A stretch of DNA of 64,000 bases from Pigmentiphaga aceris (GCF_008119665.1 NZ_CP043046.1:930001-994000); one strand, 5' to 3'. Positions 45,902-55,588 are shown, counted from the stretch's first letter. The notes: generated by a model from the sequence alone, not told the origin. Numbers and translations are program-made.

Positions 45902-47869
45902 ATGGCGCTCATCGCCCTGACTGAGATTCAACTCGCCTTCGGCCATGTGCCGCTGCTCAATCGCGCTGACGTGTCGATTGAGCCTGGCGAGCGTATCGGG
46001 CTGATCGGCCGCAACGGCACGGGTAAGTCATCGCTGTTGCAGTTGATCGACGGACGCAATGTCCCGGACGATGGGTTGATCGCGCGCCAGAACAATCTGC
46101 GTGTGACCACTGTCGAGCAAGAGCCGAAGTTCGACGAAGGCGACACCGTGTTCGACGCCGTGTGCGGTGGCCTGGCGCAAGGCCGGGATCTGCTGCGCAG
46201 CTATCACCAGGTCACGCATGACCTGGCCGAAGCGCAGGGCGACGAATACGACGCCTTGATGGACAAGCTGATGTCGCTGCAGGGCGAGCTGGAAGCGGTC
46301 GATGGCTGGACGGTGCAGGCGCGTGTGGAAGCCACGATTTCCCGCCTGAACCTGCCGCCGGACGCGCTGATTTCCGGTTTGTCGGGCGGTACCCGCAAGC
46401 GTGTGGCGCTGGGCCGCGCGCTGCTGGGCGAACCCGATCTGCTGCTGCTGGACGAGCCGACCAACCACCTGGACTTCGAAGCCATCACCTGGCTGGAAGA
46501 ACTGCTGCGCGGTTTCCTGGGCTCGGTGCTGTTCGTGACCCACGATCGCCACTTCCTGGATTCCGTGGCCACCCGCATCATCGAACTGGATCGCGGCAAG
46601 CTGGTCAGTTTCCCGGGCAACTTCACGGCCTATCAGGCGCGTAAAGCCGAACTGCTGGAAGCCGAACGCCTGGAAAACGCGCGTTTCGACAAGCTGCTGG
46701 CGCAGGAAGAGGTCTGGATTCGCAAGGGCGTGGAAGCACGCCGTACGCGTAGCGTGGCCCGCATCAAGCGCCTGGAAGACATGCGTGGCGAACGCCGCGA
46801 GCGTCGCAACCAGATGGGCAAGGTGTCTATCGATGTGGCAGAAGGCGTGCGTTCGGGCAAGCTGGTGGCCGAACTCGAAAACGTGTCCAAGCACTTTGGC
46901 GAGCGCACGGTCATTCGCGATTACTCGACGACCGTGATGCGTGGCGACCGTATCGGCCTGATCGGCCCCAACGGCGCAGGCAAGACCACGCTGCTGAAGC
47001 TGATCCTGGGTCAGCTGGAACCGGACACCGGCACCGTGCGCCTGGGTACCAACCAGTCGATTGCCTACTTCGATCAGATGCGTTCGCAGCTGGATCCGGA
47101 ATCGACCCTGGCCGACATCATCAGCCCGGGAAGCGAGTGGGTGGAAATCAACGGCCAGAAAAAGCACATCATGAGCTACCTGGGCGACTTCCTGTTCGCC
47201 CCGGAACGTGCACGGTCGCCGGTGCGTACGCTGTCTGGTGGCGAACGTGCCCGCCTGCTGCTGGCGCGTCTGTTTGCCCGTCCCGCCAACGTGCTGGTGC
47301 TGGACGAGCCGACCAACGACCTGGACATCGAGACGCTGGAACTGCTGGAAGAGTTGCTGCAGGACTATCCGGGCACCGTGTTCCTGGTCAGCCACGATCG
47401 CGCCTTCCTGGACAACGTCGTGACGCAGACCATTGCCTACGAAGGCGATGCACGCTGGCGTGATTACATCGGCGGCTACGAGGATTGGTTGACGCAGCGT
47501 GGTCGGAGCGCGGACAAGAGCATTCCCGCGCGTCCGCTGACGGCATCGCCTTCTGCTGCTGCCACGGCTGCAGTCAAGACCGAGGCAGCACCGGCACCTG
47601 TCGCGGCTCCCGCGCCTGCCCCGGCACCTGCGCCCGCAAAAAGCCGCCTCAGCTCCTGGGATGCCAAGGAACTGGCTGCCTTGCCGGACGACATCGCCAA
47701 GCTGGAAGCCGAGCAAGGCGCATTGAACGAAAAACTGGCCGACGGCGAGCTGTATCGCAGCAATCCGCCCGAAGTCGAGCGCATTCAGACGCGTCTGGCC
47801 GAAATCGACAACATCTTGCTGACCAAGATGGAGCGCTGGGAAGTGCTTGAGGCGAAACAGGCGGGCTGA
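45902..47869 (+). CDS. uup: Uup, ABC-F family ATPase
   Basis: This 655-residue protein has two fused ABC domains and no membrane segments, the ABC-F plan. Domain 1 has Walker A GRNGTGKSS and signature LSGGTRKR with LLLLDEPTNHLDF; domain 2 has GPNGAGKTT, LSGGERARL and VLVLDEPTNDLDI. The interdomain linker (EAERLENARFDKLLAQEEVW, then ARRTRSVARIKRLEDM) is the ABC-F tRNA-interaction region. A long Ala/Pro hinge precedes a C-terminal coiled coil (KLEAEQGALNEKLADGELY), the DNA-binding CTD of Uup. Uup proteins rescue or assist ribosomes and reduce precise transposon excision in E. coli. Confidence 0.94.
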   Translation: MALIALTEIQLAFGHVPLLNRADVSIEPGERIGLIGRNGTGKSSLLQLIDGRNVPDDGLIARQNNLRVTTVEQEPKFDEGDTVFDAVCGGLAQGRDLLRSYHQVTHDLAEAQGDEYDALMDKLMSLQGELEAVDGWTVQARVEATISRLNLPPDALISGLSGGTRKRVALGRALLGEPDLLLLDEPTNHLDFEAITWLEELLRGFLGSVLFVTHDRHFLDSVATRIIELDRGKLVSFPGNFTAYQARKAELLEAERLENARFDKLLAQEEVWIRKGVEARRTRSVARIKRLEDMRGERRERRNQMGKVSIDVAEGVRSGKLVAELENVSKHFGERTVIRDYSTTVMRGDRIGLIGPNGAGKTTLLKLILGQLEPDTGTVRLGTNQSIAYFDQMRSQLDPESTLADIISPGSEWVEINGQKKHIMSYLGDFLFAPERARSPVRTLSGGERARLLLARLFARPANVLVLDEPTNDLDIETLELLEELLQDYPGTVFLVSHDRAFLDNVVTQTIAYEGDARWRDYIGGYEDWLTQRGRSADKSIPARPLTASPSAAATAAVKTEAAPAPVAAPAPAPAPAPAKSRLSSWDAKELAALPDDIAKLEAEQGALNEKLADGELYRSNPPEVERIQTRLAEIDNILLTKMERWEVLEAKQAG

Positions 47870-48200
47870 AGTCGAGCTGACCTGATCGATGGGCCTTGCT
47901 CCTCAAGGCCCATCCTGGCGCTTCATGACTGGCGCTTCATAAAACCCTCGCGTGCCGATGCATGCGAGGGTTTTTTGTTGTGGGGCCAGACTGAAATTCT
48001 CGCGCTGTGTTCAAACCGCAGACTGTCATGTCTGAGGCCGATACTTCATCACAAGGCAGACACCCGACAGCACTCGAGCGAACCAATTCGTCCACGCTTC
48101 AGTCTGACACCAAGATCGCCTGATGGCCGCAATGCGCACGCCTTTCCGGGGTTCCCTTATCGACACCATCCGAATCCCACTCTGCCAGAAGCCCAGCTAG
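47870..48200. other. Intergenic region between uup and the metallophosphoesterase gene
   Basis: This 331-bp space holds the uup terminator near its start. The other 220 bp show no recognised gene, repeat or clear promoter. Confidence 0.5.
47940..47976 (+). terminator. Intrinsic terminator after uup
   Basis: AAAACCCTCGC..TGC-CGAT-GCA..GCGAGGGTTTTTT forms a stem with one bulge pair and a T-run, 70 bases after the uup stop. Confidence 0.88.
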
Positions 48201-49367
48201 ATGATTTCCGCACTTGCCTTGCTTGCTCCGATACTTGCCTTCTGGTTGTGGTGGCCCGTCAAAACCCTCTCTGTACGCGTGCGCTGCATTGCCGTGACGC
48301 TGACCGCATTGCTGGGGGCCTCCCCGATGGTGATGATCAGACTGATGCGGTCTGGTGCGGTGGACTATGCAACGATCGCGCCGCTGCAGGTGGCGGGCGG
48401 CGTGGTGCTGGTCAGCCTGATGTTCTTGTTGCTGTTCATGCTGGCGCGCGACGCCTCATGGCTTGCGGCACGCGGGATTCGCCGTGCCACATGGGCTAAT
48501 CGTTTGCATGGGACGCCGCTGACCGGTGGTGTGGTCGTGCTCGCCATGGCAGTGGCCTCGGTGGCGGCCTACAACGGGCTGGTGCCACCCCAGGTCCGCG
48601 AAACAGCGCTTGCCTTGCCTGGCTTGCCTACGTCCTTGAACGGCTTGCGTGTGGCGGTGGTGGCCGACATTCACGCCAGCCCGGTCAACGATGTGGACTA
48701 TGTGCAGACCATCGTGACACGCACGAATGCGGCGCGACCTGATCTGATCGTCCTGCCGGGTGATCTGGTGGACGGCGACCTGAGCGTGACCGGTCCACAT
48801 ACGGTGCCGCTTTCGCAGCTGAGCGCTCCGCATGGCGTGTGGATCGCGCCGGGCAATCACGAGTATTACAGCGGCTACGACGCCTGGATGGGCCACTTCC
48901 GGCGTCTTGGTCTGCAAGTGCTTGCCAATCAGACGCAGATTTTGCATGTCAGGGGCGAGCGCCTGGCACTGTCCGGCATTGGTGACCCGGCGTATGGCCG
49001 CACCTCGCAAGGCAACACCGACCCGAACGTGCCCGAGGGCGTGCCGCCCGACGTGGCAGCGGTATCAGCACAGGCACGGGGTGCCGATTTTCATATGTTG
49101 CTGGCGCACCAGCCGAAGTTTGCCCGCGACAACGCAAGGTATGGCGTAGACCTGCAGATTTCCGGCCATACGCACGGTGGTCACATGCTCGGCATGGATC
49201 GCTGGCTGGTGGCACCGTTCAACAATGGTTTTGTGCGTGGCCTGTACAACGTGGACGACATGCGGTTGTTCGTCAGCAGCGGTGCAGGCCTGTGGGCAGG
49301 ATTCACGGCGCGACTGGGCATTGCGCCCGCCATCGAGCTTCTGGTTCTGCAACGCAGCAGTTCTTGA
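48201..49367 (+). CDS. Membrane-anchored metallophosphoesterase
   Basis: This 388-residue protein has four membrane helices in its first 135 residues (for example LLAPILAFWLWWPV and LLFMLARDASW) and a C-terminal calcineurin-like phosphoesterase domain. The metal-ligand blocks are VVADIHASPVND, VLPGDLVDGD, APGNHEYYSGYD, LLAHQPKFA and ISGHTHGGHMLG. This layout matches the YkuE/YaeI-like group, some of which hydrolyse UDP-sugar lipids or cyclic nucleotides; the substrate here is unknown. It stands alone and converges with anmK. Confidence 0.9.
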   Translation: MISALALLAPILAFWLWWPVKTLSVRVRCIAVTLTALLGASPMVMIRLMRSGAVDYATIAPLQVAGGVVLVSLMFLLLFMLARDASWLAARGIRRATWANRLHGTPLTGGVVVLAMAVASVAAYNGLVPPQVRETALALPGLPTSLNGLRVAVVADIHASPVNDVDYVQTIVTRTNAARPDLIVLPGDLVDGDLSVTGPHTVPLSQLSAPHGVWIAPGNHEYYSGYDAWMGHFRRLGLQVLANQTQILHVRGERLALSGIGDPAYGRTSQGNTDPNVPEGVPPDVAAVSAQARGADFHMLLAHQPKFARDNARYGVDLQISGHTHGGHMLGMDRWLVAPFNNGFVRGLYNVDDMRLFVSSGAGLWAGFTARLGIAPAIELLVLQRSSS

Positions 49368-49413
49368 TGCTGCGTGTCGCTGTTGTGGCGGCTCGCAACC
49401 CTGAGCGCCCGGT

Positions 49414-50538
49414 TCAAGCCGGGTGATACGCACCCAGTATGCGCAGGCCGCGTGCGCCCGTAACCGCGGGCAGATTGCCCGGGCGACCTGCCACGTGCAT
49501 GGCAGCCAGCCATGCAAAAGCCAGCGCTTCCATTTCGTTGGCCGGCACGCCCACCGCATCGGTGGCCTGCACCGGGATGCCCAGGCGGGCAGCCAGGTCG
49601 GCGACCAAGGCGCGGTTGTAGGCACCGCCCCCGCACACCAGCATTTCTTCAACACCTGGCGCATGCAGGCGCACGGCATCTGCCACCGTGCGGGCTGTCA
49701 GGCTGCGCAGCGTTGCCTGTATATCAGCGACTGACAGCGTTTCGTGGTTCTTTTGCCAGTCCTGCAAGCGCTGATCCATCCATGCCGCGTGGAAGCGATC
49801 GCGGCCGGTGGACTTGGGTGGCGCAAGCGAGAACCAGGGTTCACTGTCGATCAGGTAGTCGAGCAAGCCCTCGCTGACTTGCCCTTGCGACGCGAGTGCA
49901 CCATCGGCATCAAAGGCGGCACCGGTATGGCGTTCGCACCACATGTCCATGAACAGGTTGGCAGGGCCGGTGTCGAAGCCCGTCACGGGCTTGCCAGGGA
50001 TCAGCAGGCTGACATTGGCAATGCCACCCAGATTCAGGATGGCACGCGATCGCGTTCCGCCAAACAAGGCGTGGTGGAAGGCTGGCACCAGCGGCGCACC
50101 ATGCCCCCCGGCTGCCACATCGCGGCTGCGGAAATCGGCAATGACGGCAATCCCGGTCAGTTCGGCAAGCTCTGCCGGCGCATTCAGCTGGATGGTGAAA
50201 CCCGCTTCCGGGCGGTGACGCACGGTCTGGCCGTGTGCGCCAATCGCACGCACCTGGCTGGCATCGACCTGCCCACGCACCACCAGCATCGCCACGACCT
50301 TGGCGTACACGGCAACCAGCCCACGTGCCGCCAGGGCCGCGCGTTCCAGTTCGTTGTCACCTGCGCGATTCAGCGCGGCAAGTTCGGTGCGCAGGGCGGC
50401 ATCGAAGCCCTGGCTGGCCGACGCAAGCAATTGGGGCGGACCGTTGTCCGGAAAGCTGGCCAGCACGCCATCCACACCATCCATGCTGGTGCCTGACATC
50501 AGGCCGATATAAAGCGGAGGAGTCGGTGCAATGGGCAT
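49414..50538 (-). CDS. anmK: Anhydro-N-acetylmuramic acid kinase
   Basis: AnmK phosphorylates anhydro-MurNAc to MurNAc-6-phosphate in cell-wall recycling, beside the roles of AmpD and Mpl also seen here. The start at 50538 gives 374 residues opening MPIAPTPPLYIGLMSGTSMD, with the kinase signature GTSMDGVDGVL. GHGAPLVPAFHHALFG, NLGGIANVSLLIPG and LVCGGGAYNRALV are typical. A 47-codon upstream frame is cysteine-rich low-complexity sequence and is rejected. The adjacent M23 peptidase gene, upstream on the same strand, is also a cell-wall enzyme. Confidence 0.95.
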   Translation of the reverse strand: MPIAPTPPLYIGLMSGTSMDGVDGVLASFPDNGPPQLLASASQGFDAALRTELAALNRAGDNELERAALAARGLVAVYAKVVAMLVVRGQVDASQVRAIGAHGQTVRHRPEAGFTIQLNAPAELAELTGIAVIADFRSRDVAAGGHGAPLVPAFHHALFGGTRSRAILNLGGIANVSLLIPGKPVTGFDTGPANLFMDMWCERHTGAAFDADGALASQGQVSEGLLDYLIDSEPWFSLAPPKSTGRDRFHAAWMDQRLQDWQKNHETLSVADIQATLRSLTARTVADAVRLHAPGVEEMLVCGGGAYNRALVADLAARLGIPVQATDAVGVPANEMEALAFAWLAAMHVAGRPGNLPAVTGARGLRILGAYHPA

Positions 50539-50559
50539 GTGACGAAGCGGGATGAAGAA

Positions 50560-50668
50560 GCAGGAAGGGGAAGGCAGGCGCAGCAGAGCAGGGCAGCAAA
50601 AGCAACACAAACGCCAGCACAACAAAACGCCAATACAACAAACGCAGCAAAAACCAGACGCAGATAGC
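50560..50668. repeat. Irregular A/C/G-rich short repeats upstream of anmK
   Basis: The stretch has repeated AAACGCCA-like and CAGCAAAA-like units spaced 14 to 16 bases apart (for example AAACGCCAGCACAAC, AAAACGCCAATACAAC, AAACGCAGCAAAAAC). It is less regular than the other arrays and may be a decayed relative of them. Confidence 0.45.
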
Positions 50669-50697
50669 AAAACGCCCATCCGGAGATGGGCGTTCTG
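50669..50697 (-). terminator. Intrinsic terminator of the M23 peptidase gene
   Basis: On the minus strand AACGCCCATC-TCCG-GATGGGCGTT is a perfect 10-bp stem followed by TTGCT, 14 bases after the peptidase stop. The T-run is short. Confidence 0.65.
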
Positions 50698-50710
50698 AAT
50701 TTCCTTGCGA

Positions 50711-52105
50711 TCAGCGCGCTGCGGTAGCGACTGACATGCCGTTCTGATCGAACTGGCGCATCAGGCTGAGCTGATGCTCGAAGTTCGCAGTGCCTTTGCG
50801 GAACGCCGCCAGACCACGTGCATCGAGCGTCGGCGCTTCGGGCAGGGCTACCTTCATCGGGTCGACCTGTTCGCCGGCAATGCGGAATTCGTAGTGCAGG
50901 TGCGGGCCGGTGGCGTAGCCGGTGGAACCGACATAACCAATGGTCTGTGCCTGGGTGACCTTGTCGCCCTTCTTCAGGCCTTCGCCGAAGCGGCTCATGT
51001 GCGCGTAGGCGGTGGTGTATTGGCCGAAGTGCTTCACCACCACCAGATTGCCGTAACCGTTCTGCACGCCGATGAAATCGATCACGCCGTCTGCGGTGGT
51101 ACGGATCGGGGTGCCGGTGGGGGCACCGAAGTCCACGCCCTTGTGCGCGCGCCAGGTTTTCAGAATGGGGTGGAAGCGCAGCGAGAAGCCCGAGGTGACC
51201 CGGGTGAATTCCAGCGGATTGCGCAGGAAGCCCTTGCGCATGCTCTTGCCCGACAGGTCGTAGTAACCGCCTGCCTGACCCGCTTCGCCGTCATACCAGA
51301 CTGCTTCGTAAGGCTTGCCGGCATTGATGAACTCAAGTGCCAGCACCTTGCCCGAACGCACGTAGGTGCCTTCGTGGGTAAAGGTTTCATAGACCACGCG
51401 GAAGCGGTCGCCCCGGCGCAGGTCCTTGTGGAAATCGATGTCGCTGGAAAGAATTTCCGCCATCTGCGTCGCAATCGAATCCGGAATGCCGGCGGCATCG
51501 GTCGCGCCGAACAGCGAACTGCGGATTTCGGCGGTAGATGCTTGCTCGTGGCGCTCGGTATCGATAGCCATGTCGCGCGCCACCAGACCTTCGGGGGTGC
51601 GTTCGACGTGCAGCAGTTGGGTAACGACCTTGCCCTTGTCTTCCGCACCCGGGGTGTGGATATAACGCAACCAACGGATCTTGCCTTCCGCGTCGGTCGA
51701 TGCCTGGAAGAGACGGCCGGGGTAGAGCTGGAAAATGCTGCGTGCGCTGGGCGTGGCGCGCAGGAATTGCTGCAATTCGTTGTCATCCACACCCATGCGG
51801 GTCAGGATGGTGGCAACGGAATCACCGCGCTGAACCCGCTCTTCACGAATGAATTCGGGGGCTGCGTCTTCCTGGATCGCTACTTGCTGAGTGAAGTCAG
51901 GTAGAGTCAGAGACTCAACGATCTGTCGGGTGGGCAATGTGCTGACATCCGGCGCCATCGGTACCGTACCGATGGCAACAGTCGCACCAAAAACGCCGAG
52001 AGCACCGGCGGAGATGAGTGCGCGCTTGCGGAATGTGGCGCTGCGTAGAAGTTGGCTTGCTGTTTGGCGCATCGCGGCTGCGATGCGTGTCATGCGTTGG
52101 CTCAT
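50711..52105 (-). CDS. M23-family murein endopeptidase (MepM/ShyA-like)
   Basis: This 464-residue periplasmic enzyme is anchored by one N-terminal membrane segment (ALISAGALGVFGATVAIG). An OapA/LysM-like substrate-binding region (about 85-125, QRGDSVATILTRMG) and a central domain precede the C-terminal LytM zinc peptidase with HKGVDFGAPTGTPIRTTADG, YTTAYAHMSRFGEGL and GPHLHYEFRIAGEQVDP. The zinc ligands are in HxxxD and HLH. It should cut D-Ala-mDAP cross-links to allow wall growth. It is divergent from tyrS, and this pair is a known betaproteobacterial neighbourhood. The order of domains matches MepM. Confidence 0.92.
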   Translation of the reverse strand: MSQRMTRIAAAMRQTASQLLRSATFRKRALISAGALGVFGATVAIGTVPMAPDVSTLPTRQIVESLTLPDFTQQVAIQEDAAPEFIREERVQRGDSVATILTRMGVDDNELQQFLRATPSARSIFQLYPGRLFQASTDAEGKIRWLRYIHTPGAEDKGKVVTQLLHVERTPEGLVARDMAIDTERHEQASTAEIRSSLFGATDAAGIPDSIATQMAEILSSDIDFHKDLRRGDRFRVVYETFTHEGTYVRSGKVLALEFINAGKPYEAVWYDGEAGQAGGYYDLSGKSMRKGFLRNPLEFTRVTSGFSLRFHPILKTWRAHKGVDFGAPTGTPIRTTADGVIDFIGVQNGYGNLVVVKHFGQYTTAYAHMSRFGEGLKKGDKVTQAQTIGYVGSTGYATGPHLHYEFRIAGEQVDPMKVALPEAPTLDARGLAAFRKGTANFEHQLSLMRQFDQNGMSVATAAR

Positions 52106-52282
52106 GCGTCCCGGCCCCGAATTTTGGTTGGGCTAGAATTTGGACCTCGCAGCCACGACATGTCTGTCGATCCGGTCAGGAACTTCGTCCTGAGCGCGAT
52201 CTGCATGTTCCCCGTGTGGCCGGGCGATCCAAAGAAAAACTCCCCGTAATCGGACGAGTATAGCAAAGCCACTATTCCCAAC

Positions 52283-53578
52283 ATGACCTCATCTCTGCCA
52301 GATTCCGCTTCCCTCCCGACCAATGATGCCGGCACGCCCGCGCGCGCTGCCAGCGAGCCCGTGCTGTATCCGGTTACTGCCGAGGTCGAACGCGATCTGG
52401 CGGTGGTCAAACGCGGTTGTGACGAATTGTTAGTCGAAGCCGATATGCTTCGAAAATTGGCCCGTAGCCGCGCGACCGGCGTGCCGCTTCGCATCAAATT
52501 GGGCCTGGATCCGACCGCGCCCGATATCCATCTTGGCCACACGGTGGTGCTCAACAAGCTGCGTCAGCTGCAGGACTTGGGCCATACGGTCATTTTCCTG
52601 ATTGGCGATTTCACCTCGATGATCGGTGATCCCAGCGGTCGCAATGCCACCCGCCCGCCGCTTACGCCTGAACAGATCGCGATCAACGCGGAGACCTATT
52701 ACGCCCAGGCCAGCCTGGTGCTGGATCCGGCGCGCACCGAAGTTCGATACAACTCCGAATGGTGCGATCCGCTAGGCGCGCGCGGGATGATCCAGCTGGC
52801 CTCGCGTTACACCGTGGCGCGCATGTTGGAACGTGACGATTTCACCAAGCGTTATCGCGGCGGCATCCCGATCTCGGTGCACGAATTCCTGTACCCGCTG
52901 ATGCAGGGTTACGACTCGGTCGCGCTGAAGTCCGACGTGGAACTGGGCGGCACGGACCAGAAGTTCAACCTGCTGGTCGGGCGTGAACTGCAAAAGGAAT
53001 ACGGACAAGAGCCGCAGTGTGTGCTGACCATGCCGCTGCTGGTGGGGCTGGATGGCGTCGAAAAGATGTCGAAGTCCAAGCACAACTACATCGGTATCTC
53101 TGAAGCGCCGGGCGACATGTTCGGCAAGCTGATGTCGATTTCCGACGACCTGATGTGGAAGTATTTCGAGCTGCTGTCGTTCCGTTCGCTGGAAGACATC
53201 GCCGGCCTGCGTGCCGAAACCGAGGCCGGTCGCAACCCGCGTGACATCAAGGTCATGCTGGCGCAGGAAATCGTCACGCGTTTCCATTCGACGCAGGCAG
53301 CCGAGCAGGCACTGGCCGATTTCGACGCCCGCAGCAAGGGCGCGATCCCCGACGACATCCCGGAACACACGCTGCCCGGTGCGCCGCTGGGCATTCTGGC
53401 GGTACTGCGCAGCGCCGGTCTGTGTGCCTCGGGTGCCGAAGCCCAGCGCAACATCGAACAAGGTGGTGTGCGGGTCGAGGGTGCCAAGGTCGAAGACAAG
53501 AGCTTGAAGCTGGATGTGGGCACTTACGTGATTCAGGTCGGCAAGCGCAAGTTTGCCCGGGTGACGGTCACCGGATGA
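52283..53578 (+). CDS. tyrS: Tyrosyl-tRNA synthetase
   Basis: TyrS charges tRNA-Tyr. The 431-residue protein is a class Ic synthetase. The HIGH box is HLGH at 83-86 ([15 protein letters not shown]), the KMSKS box is near 261 ([13 protein letters not shown]), and the C-terminal S4-like RNA-binding domain (about 370-431) ends [14 protein letters not shown] with no separate KFGKT and the [17 protein letters not shown] segment place it in the type 2 (TyrZ-like) branch. The first 30 residues are a polar extension. It heads a plus-strand run with dtd, the PEBP gene and the phosphatase gene. Confidence 0.95.
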   Translation: MTSSLPDSASLPTNDAGTPARAASEPVLYPVTAEVERDLAVVKRGCDELLVEADMLRKLARSRATGVPLRIKLGLDPTAPDIHLGHTVVLNKLRQLQDLGHTVIFLIGDFTSMIGDPSGRNATRPPLTPEQIAINAETYYAQASLVLDPARTEVRYNSEWCDPLGARGMIQLASRYTVARMLERDDFTKRYRGGIPISVHEFLYPLMQGYDSVALKSDVELGGTDQKFNLLVGRELQKEYGQEPQCVLTMPLLVGLDGVEKMSKSKHNYIGISEAPGDMFGKLMSISDDLMWKYFELLSFRSLEDIAGLRAETEAGRNPRDIKVMLAQEIVTRFHSTQAAEQALADFDARSKGAIPDDIPEHTLPGAPLGILAVLRSAGLCASGAEAQRNIEQGGVRVEGAKVEDKSLKLDVGTYVIQVGKRKFARVTVTG

Positions 53579-53585
53579 CCGAGGC

Positions 53586-54047
53586 ATGATCGCCTTGATC
53601 CAGCGGGTTGCCGAGGCCAGTGTCATCGTGGACGGCGAGCGGGTAGGTGAGATCGGCGCAGGCCTGCTTGCGCTGGTCTGCGCCGAACGCGATGACACCC
53701 CGCGCGATGCCGACGCCTTGTTGGAAAAGATGCTGGCCTACCGCATCTTTGCCGATGAGCGCGGCCGCATGAACAAGTCGCTGCGTGACGTGGCTGGCAA
53801 TTTGCTGCTGGTGCCGCAGTTCACGCTGGCCGCAGATACGCGTTCAGGCACGCGTCCCAGTTTCACGCCGGCCGCCGCCCCGGATGATGCCCGTCGACTG
53901 TTTGACCATACGGTCGTGCAGGCGAGGGCGCAAAACGGGTTAGGCTTGATACAAACGGGTATTTTCGGCGCGCACATGAAGGTGGCGCTGGTAAACGACG
54001 GCCCGGTAACCTTTTGGTTGAGTACACGCGGTCGCCAGGTCTCTTGA
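53586..54047 (+). CDS. dtd: D-aminoacyl-tRNA deacylase
   Basis: Dtd hydrolyses D-Tyr-tRNA and other D-aminoacyl-tRNAs, so its place next to tyrS is meaningful. The 153-residue protein begins [20 protein letters not shown]. The active-site motifs are [12 protein letters not shown] (the S/P-QFTL motif) and [11 protein letters not shown] (the N-x-GPVT motif). Both are intact. It starts seven bases after the tyrS stop. The presence of a D-amino acid-generating hydantoin cluster in the window makes it functionally relevant, though the link is inference. Confidence 0.95.
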   Translation: MIALIQRVAEASVIVDGERVGEIGAGLLALVCAERDDTPRDADALLEKMLAYRIFADERGRMNKSLRDVAGNLLLVPQFTLAADTRSGTRPSFTPAAAPDDARRLFDHTVVQARAQNGLGLIQTGIFGAHMKVALVNDGPVTFWLSTRGRQVS

Positions 54048-54107
54048 ACGTATTCAAGCGGCCTTGAGCGTCCATGACGTAACCCGATATGGCACAGGAG
54101 CGCAGCA

Positions 54108-54758
54108 ATGAAACTCTGGAGCGAATCTTTTTCGGATGGACAACCGATCCCGGCGCGTTACGCGTTTGGTCGGATTGACGAAAAGAACCATGTCGGCCTG
54201 GCCGATAACTTGAACCCGCAGCTGATCTGGGATGAGGTGCCAGCGGGCACACGTTCGTTTGTCGTACTGGTTCATGACTTCGATGTGCCCACCAAGGGTG
54301 ACGACGTCAACCATGAAGACCGTGAAGTGCCGGCAGACCTGCCGCGCACCGACTTCTTCCATTGGGTGCTGGTCGACCTGCCCGCCGATGCGCGTGAGAT
54401 CGAAGAGGGTGAATTCAGCAATGAAGTGACCCCGCGCGGCAAGGGTGGCCCGATGGCACCCCGCGATGCCCGCCAGGGTCTGAACGATTACACCGGCTGG
54501 TTCTCTGGCGATCACGACATGAGCGGCCAGTATTTCGGCTACGACGGCCCGTGCCCCCCGTGGAACGATTCGCTGATCCACCACTACGTGTTCACGCTGT
54601 ACGCGCTGGATGTCGATCGCGTACCGCTCGACGGTGTCTTCAGCGGCACCGATGTCCGTCGTGCCATCGACAAGCATGTCTTGGCCCAGGCGGCATTCAC
54701 CGGCACCTATACCCTTAATCCAAGGCTGGCTCCTACCCAGATCGCCAGCGATGAGTGA
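54108..54758 (+). CDS. YbhB/YbcL-family PEBP protein
   Basis: This 216-residue soluble protein has the phosphatidylethanolamine-binding fold. Motifs are LNPQLIWDEVPAGTRSFVVLVHDFDVP, FFHWVLVDLPADAREI and the later GYDGPCPPWNDSLIHHYVFTLYALD; the D-P-D-x-P and GPCPP-H signatures of the family are present in recognisable form (DFDVP, GPCPPWND). No signal peptide is present. It is a little longer than E. coli YbhB because of inserted loops. Bacterial members have no established biochemical role. Confidence 0.9.
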   Translation: MKLWSESFSDGQPIPARYAFGRIDEKNHVGLADNLNPQLIWDEVPAGTRSFVVLVHDFDVPTKGDDVNHEDREVPADLPRTDFFHWVLVDLPADAREIEEGEFSNEVTPRGKGGPMAPRDARQGLNDYTGWFSGDHDMSGQYFGYDGPCPPWNDSLIHHYVFTLYALDVDRVPLDGVFSGTDVRRAIDKHVLAQAAFTGTYTLNPRLAPTQIASDE

Positions 54759-54765
54759 GCGTTGA

Positions 54766-55410
54766 ATGAGTGAACTTTGGTTGATCCGTCATGGCGAGAC
54801 GGACTGGAATCGCACCCGTCGCATGCAGGGCTCGCTGAACGTGGGCCTGAATGCGCTGGGGCGCAGCCAGGCCGATCAGGTGGCGGCGCGCCTGGGCACG
54901 CTGGCGGCAAGCGAAACTTTCCATGCGATCTACAGCAGTGACCTGGACCGGGCGCACACCACCGCCAAGCCGGCGGCGGCTGCGCTGGGCCTGGAGATCA
55001 CGCTGGACCCCGGTCTGCGCGAACGCAATTACGGGGTAATGCAGGGGCTGGATCGGCAGGAAATCGATCTGCTGCTGCCGGAAGCCGCTGCGGCCTGGAA
55101 AAGCCGCGACCCGGATCGTGAGATCCCGGGAGGCGAAACCCTGCGTGCTTTCCACGACCGGGTGGTCGGTACACTGGCCCGCATCGGGGTCGCGCACCGT
55201 GGTCAGCGGGTGCTGATCTTCACGCACGGTGGGGTGCTGGATATCGCTTACCGCCACGCCACCGGCGTGGGGTTTGCAGCCGAGCGCAATCACTTGCTGC
55301 TGAACGCCAGCATCAACCGCATCGTGCTCGACAGCGATACCTGGCAGGTCGTGGAATGGGCCAATGACAGTCATTTGACCGAAGCTGCTGACGAAGTATC
55401 GCCGTATTGA
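54766..55410 (+). CDS. Histidine phosphatase (phosphoglycerate mutase-like) protein
   Basis: This 214-residue cytoplasmic protein is of the RHG phosphatase family. The phosphohistidine is H9 (LWLIRHGETDWNRTRRMQG); the second histidine is in VLIFTHGGVLDIAYRHATG. LRERNYGVMQGLDRQEID supplies the acid region. It resembles GpmB/CobC-type broad phosphatases rather than glycolytic dPGM. It starts eight bases after the PEBP gene and is the last gene of the tyrS run. The substrate is unknown. Confidence 0.9.
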   Translation: MSELWLIRHGETDWNRTRRMQGSLNVGLNALGRSQADQVAARLGTLAASETFHAIYSSDLDRAHTTAKPAAAALGLEITLDPGLRERNYGVMQGLDRQEIDLLLPEAAAAWKSRDPDREIPGGETLRAFHDRVVGTLARIGVAHRGQRVLIFTHGGVLDIAYRHATGVGFAAERNHLLLNASINRIVLDSDTWQVVEWANDSHLTEAADEVSPY

Positions 55411-55436
55411 GCGAGTGCTTGGCACAGTGCTAGAAT
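55407..55436 (+). promoter_or_regulatory. Promoter of the glyA leader transcript
   Basis: TTGAGC (55407-55412) overlaps the end of the phosphatase gene; TAGAAT (55431-55436) follows after 18 bp. The start point would be near 55443, about 300 bases before glyA. Confidence 0.5.
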
Positions 55437-55442
55437 CACGTG

Positions 55443-55588
55443 ATTGCCTTTACCCTGCGTAACTGGCGAAAAGGGGGCGTGGCCATGGTGGCTGACGGTT
55501 GACTGTCAGACCAAGCATCGGCTGCAAGCCTTTTGTGGATCACCACAAGGAAGCGCAGGGATAGACGAGGTTAGGCTTAAGACCGGGC
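55443..55588 (+). ncRNA. Candidate structured RNA in the glyA leader
   Basis: CCCTGCG (55453-55459) pairs with CGCAGGG (55554-55560), closing a 95-base interior. Inside are CTGAC..GTCAG (492-509 of this kb) and a hairpin TTGTGG-ATCA-CCACAA on the 3' side, then the GGCTTAAGACCGGGC motif and a T-run. The plan (closing stem, open centre, apical stem, extra 3'-side hairpin) is reminiscent of 6S RNA but the sequence is not one I can assign; it could equally be a glyA regulatory leader. A further perfect hairpin CACATGCGC-GATG-GCGCATGTG lies at 55654-55675. Confidence 0.4.
55574..55588 (+). repeat. GGCTTAAGACCRGGC motif, copy in the glyA leader
   Basis: GGCTTAAGACCGGGC differs by one base from the copies near rplM and rpmA and is followed directly by six T residues. 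Confidence 0.7.

Noticed and set aside
46028..47716. 562-codon minus-strand frame
   Set aside because: It is antisense to uup; no start signal or recognisable domain.
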